Positions 62,045 to 64,000 of a DNA stretch of 64,000 nt are shown piece after piece (positions within the stretch are counted from its first letter, which is position 1; every line of letters begins with the position of its first letter). A program made the translations under genes and the position numbers. Origin of the DNA: Eunapius fragilis (lineage: Eukaryota > Porifera > Demospongiae > Spongillida > Spongillidae); contig OY811977.1 in NCBI GenBank assembly GCA_963681505.1, positions 4,006,352 through 4,070,351 of the forward strand. Direction: 5' to 3'. The notes under the pieces were generated by a model. The model searched no databases. It saw nothing but the letters and a program-made list of their open reading frames with translations, and was not told the DNA's origin.

Positions 62045-62420
62045 CACAAATATTCACACATTGAACAACCAGGTATAAGTCCTGTTGAACAGCCGGGTAA
62101 GTCGCGTTCAACAAGCGGGTAAGTCCGGTTGAACAGCCGGGTAAACTATACTGTCCCGTTAGACAACCGAATAACCCATTGAACAATCGGGTTAGTCCCG
62201 TTGAACAGTCGGGTAAGTGCCGTTAGACAACTAGATAACCCATTGAACAACCGGGTAGTTATAAGTCCCGTTGAACAACCGCGGGTAAGTCCCGTTTAAC
62301 AACCGGGTAAACTATATTGTCCCGTTAGACAACCGGATAGTAATAACGCAACCGGGTACCCGGTTGAATAACCGGCCGGCCGGGTGCCCGGTTGATCAAC
62401 CGGCGTCCCGTTGATCAACG
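62045..62420. repeat. Tandem array of imperfect palindromes (CCCGTTGAACAACCGGGTAAGT)
   Basis: About 15 degenerate units of 20-24 bp; each centres on GTTGAACAAC or a variant (GTTAGACAAC, GTTGATCAAC) flanked by CCC(G) and (C)GGG, so each unit can fold on itself. The right end holds perfect palindromes CCGGTTGATCAACCGG and CCCGTTGATCAACGGG. Not coding. Confidence 0.85.
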
Positions 62421-62439
62421 GGACAAAATGATCATCGGT

Positions 62440-62719
62440 ACGGAACATATATGTGTCTATATGACATGTAAGGATAACGTGCCGCTAAATTTCGTAGCGA
62501 TTGGTACTATTGCCGTTCTTCAAAACCGTTCGTAGCTTGAGTTATACCTTCCTAAGAAGACGAAGACGACGACGAGTAGATCGTTGTGCTCTCATTCCAT
62601 CGCGATAAAGAGATAAGCTATCCGTTTCTCCGTTGTCCCTCCAGACGCTAGTGAAGTTCTTTTAATAACATTCATCAACCCTCAATCAATCCTATATTGA
62701 ACCTGCTGCAGGTTCAGAT
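62440..62719 (-). repeat. Hairpin-ATG repeat family, copy 4
   Basis: On the minus strand: ATC, a perfect hairpin at 62716-62698 (arms TGAACCTG and CAGGTTCA), ATATAGG, and an ATG at 62675, 23 nt from the hairpin. MNVIKRTSLASGGT follows, close to copy 3 (MNVIKKTSLTSSGT). The frame ends earlier than in copy 3. The 3' part has GGTATAACTC and GTACCAATCGCTACG. It abuts, back to back, the plus-strand fragment at 62720. Confidence 0.65.
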
Positions 62720-63059
62720 ATTAGCGACGGCTACAAGATTAAGGCCGATCCCGAAAAGAAGAAGGCCTCTGCGCGCGACAGCGACAAGGCCGATCCCGAT
62801 AAGAAAATGGCCTCTGTACAGATGCGACAACTACAACGCACTAACTCGAGGAGAACCGTGCTGCTAAAAGGTGGCGATATGAAGATGACCTCGAGGGAAA
62901 CCGCGCTGCTAACAGGCAGAAATACGAGGACAATTCAGCTGCCATTAAAGCATCTAAAAGGAGTTAGTATTGGAATGACCCCGCTGTTCGATTGGCTAAA
63001 TGTGCTTCCGAGAGGACGCGGTACCGCAGGGGTCACAGAACTACCGCTACCACCCAAAG
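62720..63059 (+). pseudogene. Fragment of a Lys-rich KADPEKKKAS-repeat protein
   Basis: KADPEKKKASARDSDKADPD (62735-62800) then, in another frame, NRQKYEDNSAAIKASKRSYW and NDPAVRLAKCASERTRYRRG (62915-63030), ending at a donor-like CCAAAG|GTATGT (63059). Basic repeats of this kind begin many large uncharacterised sponge and cnidarian proteins, some tied to Helitron-type or other mobile genes, as I recall. The frame shift between the two blocks marks it as broken. No catalytic domain is present. Confidence 0.45.
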
Positions 63060-63115
63060 GTATGTTATGGCATGTTGTATTAACATTAAAAAGCTGTGCA
63101 TGCAACATTTGTAGA

Positions 63116-63200
63116 GCATAGTCGGGCTGTACCGTGTTTGGTCGGGCTTGTCACCCTACTACCTGACCAAACGCGGTAGTAGGGCCCGCCCGACTATGTA
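63116..63200. mobile_element. Compound hairpin element
   Basis: Outer arms CATAGTCGGGC and GCCCGACTATG; inner arms CCCTACTACC...GGTAGTAGGG around TGACCAAACGC, and TGTTTGGTC / GACCAAACG. Likely a small MITE. Confidence 0.65.
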
Positions 63201-63359
63201 CAGCACGGATCTGCACAAAACCATGCATTCACTTCACATGTAAAGCATGCATGGTGACTCAACAGTGTGTACAGTAGTGTCTATTGTTTTAATCTGATAA
63301 GCTTCCTTACTTATCGATCTACACTGAGCCATGTATTTCACTTCATGATATCGATCTGT

Positions 63360-63550
63360 TCCGCGCGAAGCAGGAATTTGCGCAATCCTAGGATTGCGCT
63401 GCGCAATCTAGGAATCCTTACTTTGGCGCGCAATCCAAGGATTGCGCACCGTATTCCAGAATTGCGCACATTTCTGCGCGAAGCAGGGATTTGCACAAAG
63501 CAATCATAGGCTTGCGCAACATGATCTAGGAATCCTTACTTTGGCGCGGA
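63360..63550. repeat. Tandem pair with GCGCAATC palindromes
   Basis: Two units (63360-63431, 63473-63550) share GCGCGAAGCAGGRATTTGC and TCTAGGAATCCTTACTTTGGCGCG (given here as its halves TCTAGGAATCCT and TACTTTGGCGCG). Between them lie GCGCAATCCAAGGATTGCGC-type palindromes. Confidence 0.8.
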
Positions 63551-63655
63551 AAGGTTACTGCATAGTATAATGTATGTTGTTGCCAGCACATAAAATCATT
63601 GTGTTCATATTGATACCAAACTGAAACAGTTGCGACAGAGATCTATGAGCAGCCA

Positions 63656-64000
63656 CTACAATACCATGCAATCACCCGCGCGTGAAGCTACAAAGCCCAC
63701 ACACATGTTGTGAAACCACTTGCCACATCTGTCACAGGCAACCATATCATCATAAGAGCCTGGCAGTCGACAGTCACAGTACAATTTAATAAACTCCCCT
63801 GATGGTTTGCAAGCTCTTTTCACCTTGGATGACATGAGTGGAAACCTGCTGAACTTCTCTTTTTCAAAACAGGTTACAAGGTGGGTCCTCAGCTTATCCT
63901 GATCAAAAGTGATTGTTTGCAAATCATCTCCCAGCGCAGCATGATAAGCAAAGGCTATGGCAAATGGGCCACAATCAGAGACTCCTTTCTGTTTTTGCAC
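63656..64000 (-). mobile_element. Ulp1 protease C-terminus plus PHD finger (transposon protein, cut by window edge)
   Basis: The minus-strand frame (114 codons, open to the edge) has KGVSDCGPFAIAFAYHAALG: the SDCG carries the catalytic cysteine and oxyanion loop of Ulp1/C48 peptidases. FDQDKLRTHLVTCFEKEKFS follows, then a PHD-like finger, YCDCRLPGSYDDMVACDRCG and KWFHNMCVGF. The same Ulp1-PHD pairing occurs at 61389-61884, so this is a second copy of that transposon family in opposite orientation. No interruption is visible in the part shown. It could instead be a domesticated host gene. Confidence 0.65.

Overview
The window is nuclear DNA from an animal, most likely a marine invertebrate such as a sponge or a cnidarian. 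The signs are spliced genes with GT-AG introns, a multi-PDZ scaffold gene, an L-amino-acid-oxidase-like gene, many (CA)n tracts and a very dense, mixed transposon load of the kind seen in poriferan and cnidarian genomes. The species is an inference. There is one 200-base assembly gap (46984-47183). I saw no bacterial-type genes, CRISPR arrays, rRNAs or tRNAs.

Layout. 1-740: tail of an integrase-type transposon on the minus strand. 840-2230: remnant of a Gypsy element. 2240-10010: an ISL2EU-type DNA transposon (transposase plus a convergent SWIM-domain partner gene), split by a young Gypsy element (2567-7667) whose integrase precedes its reverse transcriptase (Gmr1-like order). 10426-10705: a foldback MITE. 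10720-13410: a third Gypsy remnant. 14080-22194 (minus): a four-exon flavin amine oxidase gene that can be joined in frame to 634 codons; its 4.7-kb first intron holds a 2.57-kb inverted-repeat transposon (18669-21237) related to two MITEs elsewhere in the window. 23241-28160: MITE, microsatellites and a 2.65-kb array of a 22-bp unit. 28946-33390: a DIRS-like retroelement fossil with a 39-bp minisatellite. 33900-38140: candidate host exons, simple repeats and another MITE. 38986-39190: a RAG1-like zinc-binding fragment. 39949-44594 (minus): candidate exons of an unidentified host gene. 45095-46262: a 1.17-kb inverted-repeat element. 47220-52840: the 3' half of a multi-PDZ gene, whose last exon has a decayed duplicate at 58755-59142. 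53646-56780 (minus): two fragments of a LINE with a restriction-enzyme-like endonuclease. 57201-59961: nested and tandem MITEs. 60240-61884 and 63656-64000: integrase / Ulp1-protease / PHD-finger transposon parts. 62045-62400: a tandem array of imperfect palindromes.

The most unusual signal is a dispersed repeat with five copies (about 10010, 13570, 18234, 36441 and 62716). Four of them begin with a short hairpin whose two arms differ between copies yet still pair (perfectly in three). An ATG follows the hairpin at 22-23 nt in all four. Two copies give reading frames that align without gaps for about 55 codons despite poor DNA identity. Other points of interest are the Gmr1-like Gypsy element outside its classical deuterostome range, the link between an uncharacterised animal protein family and a specific inverted-repeat transposon, and a possible PDZ-binding C-terminus on the PDZ scaffold.
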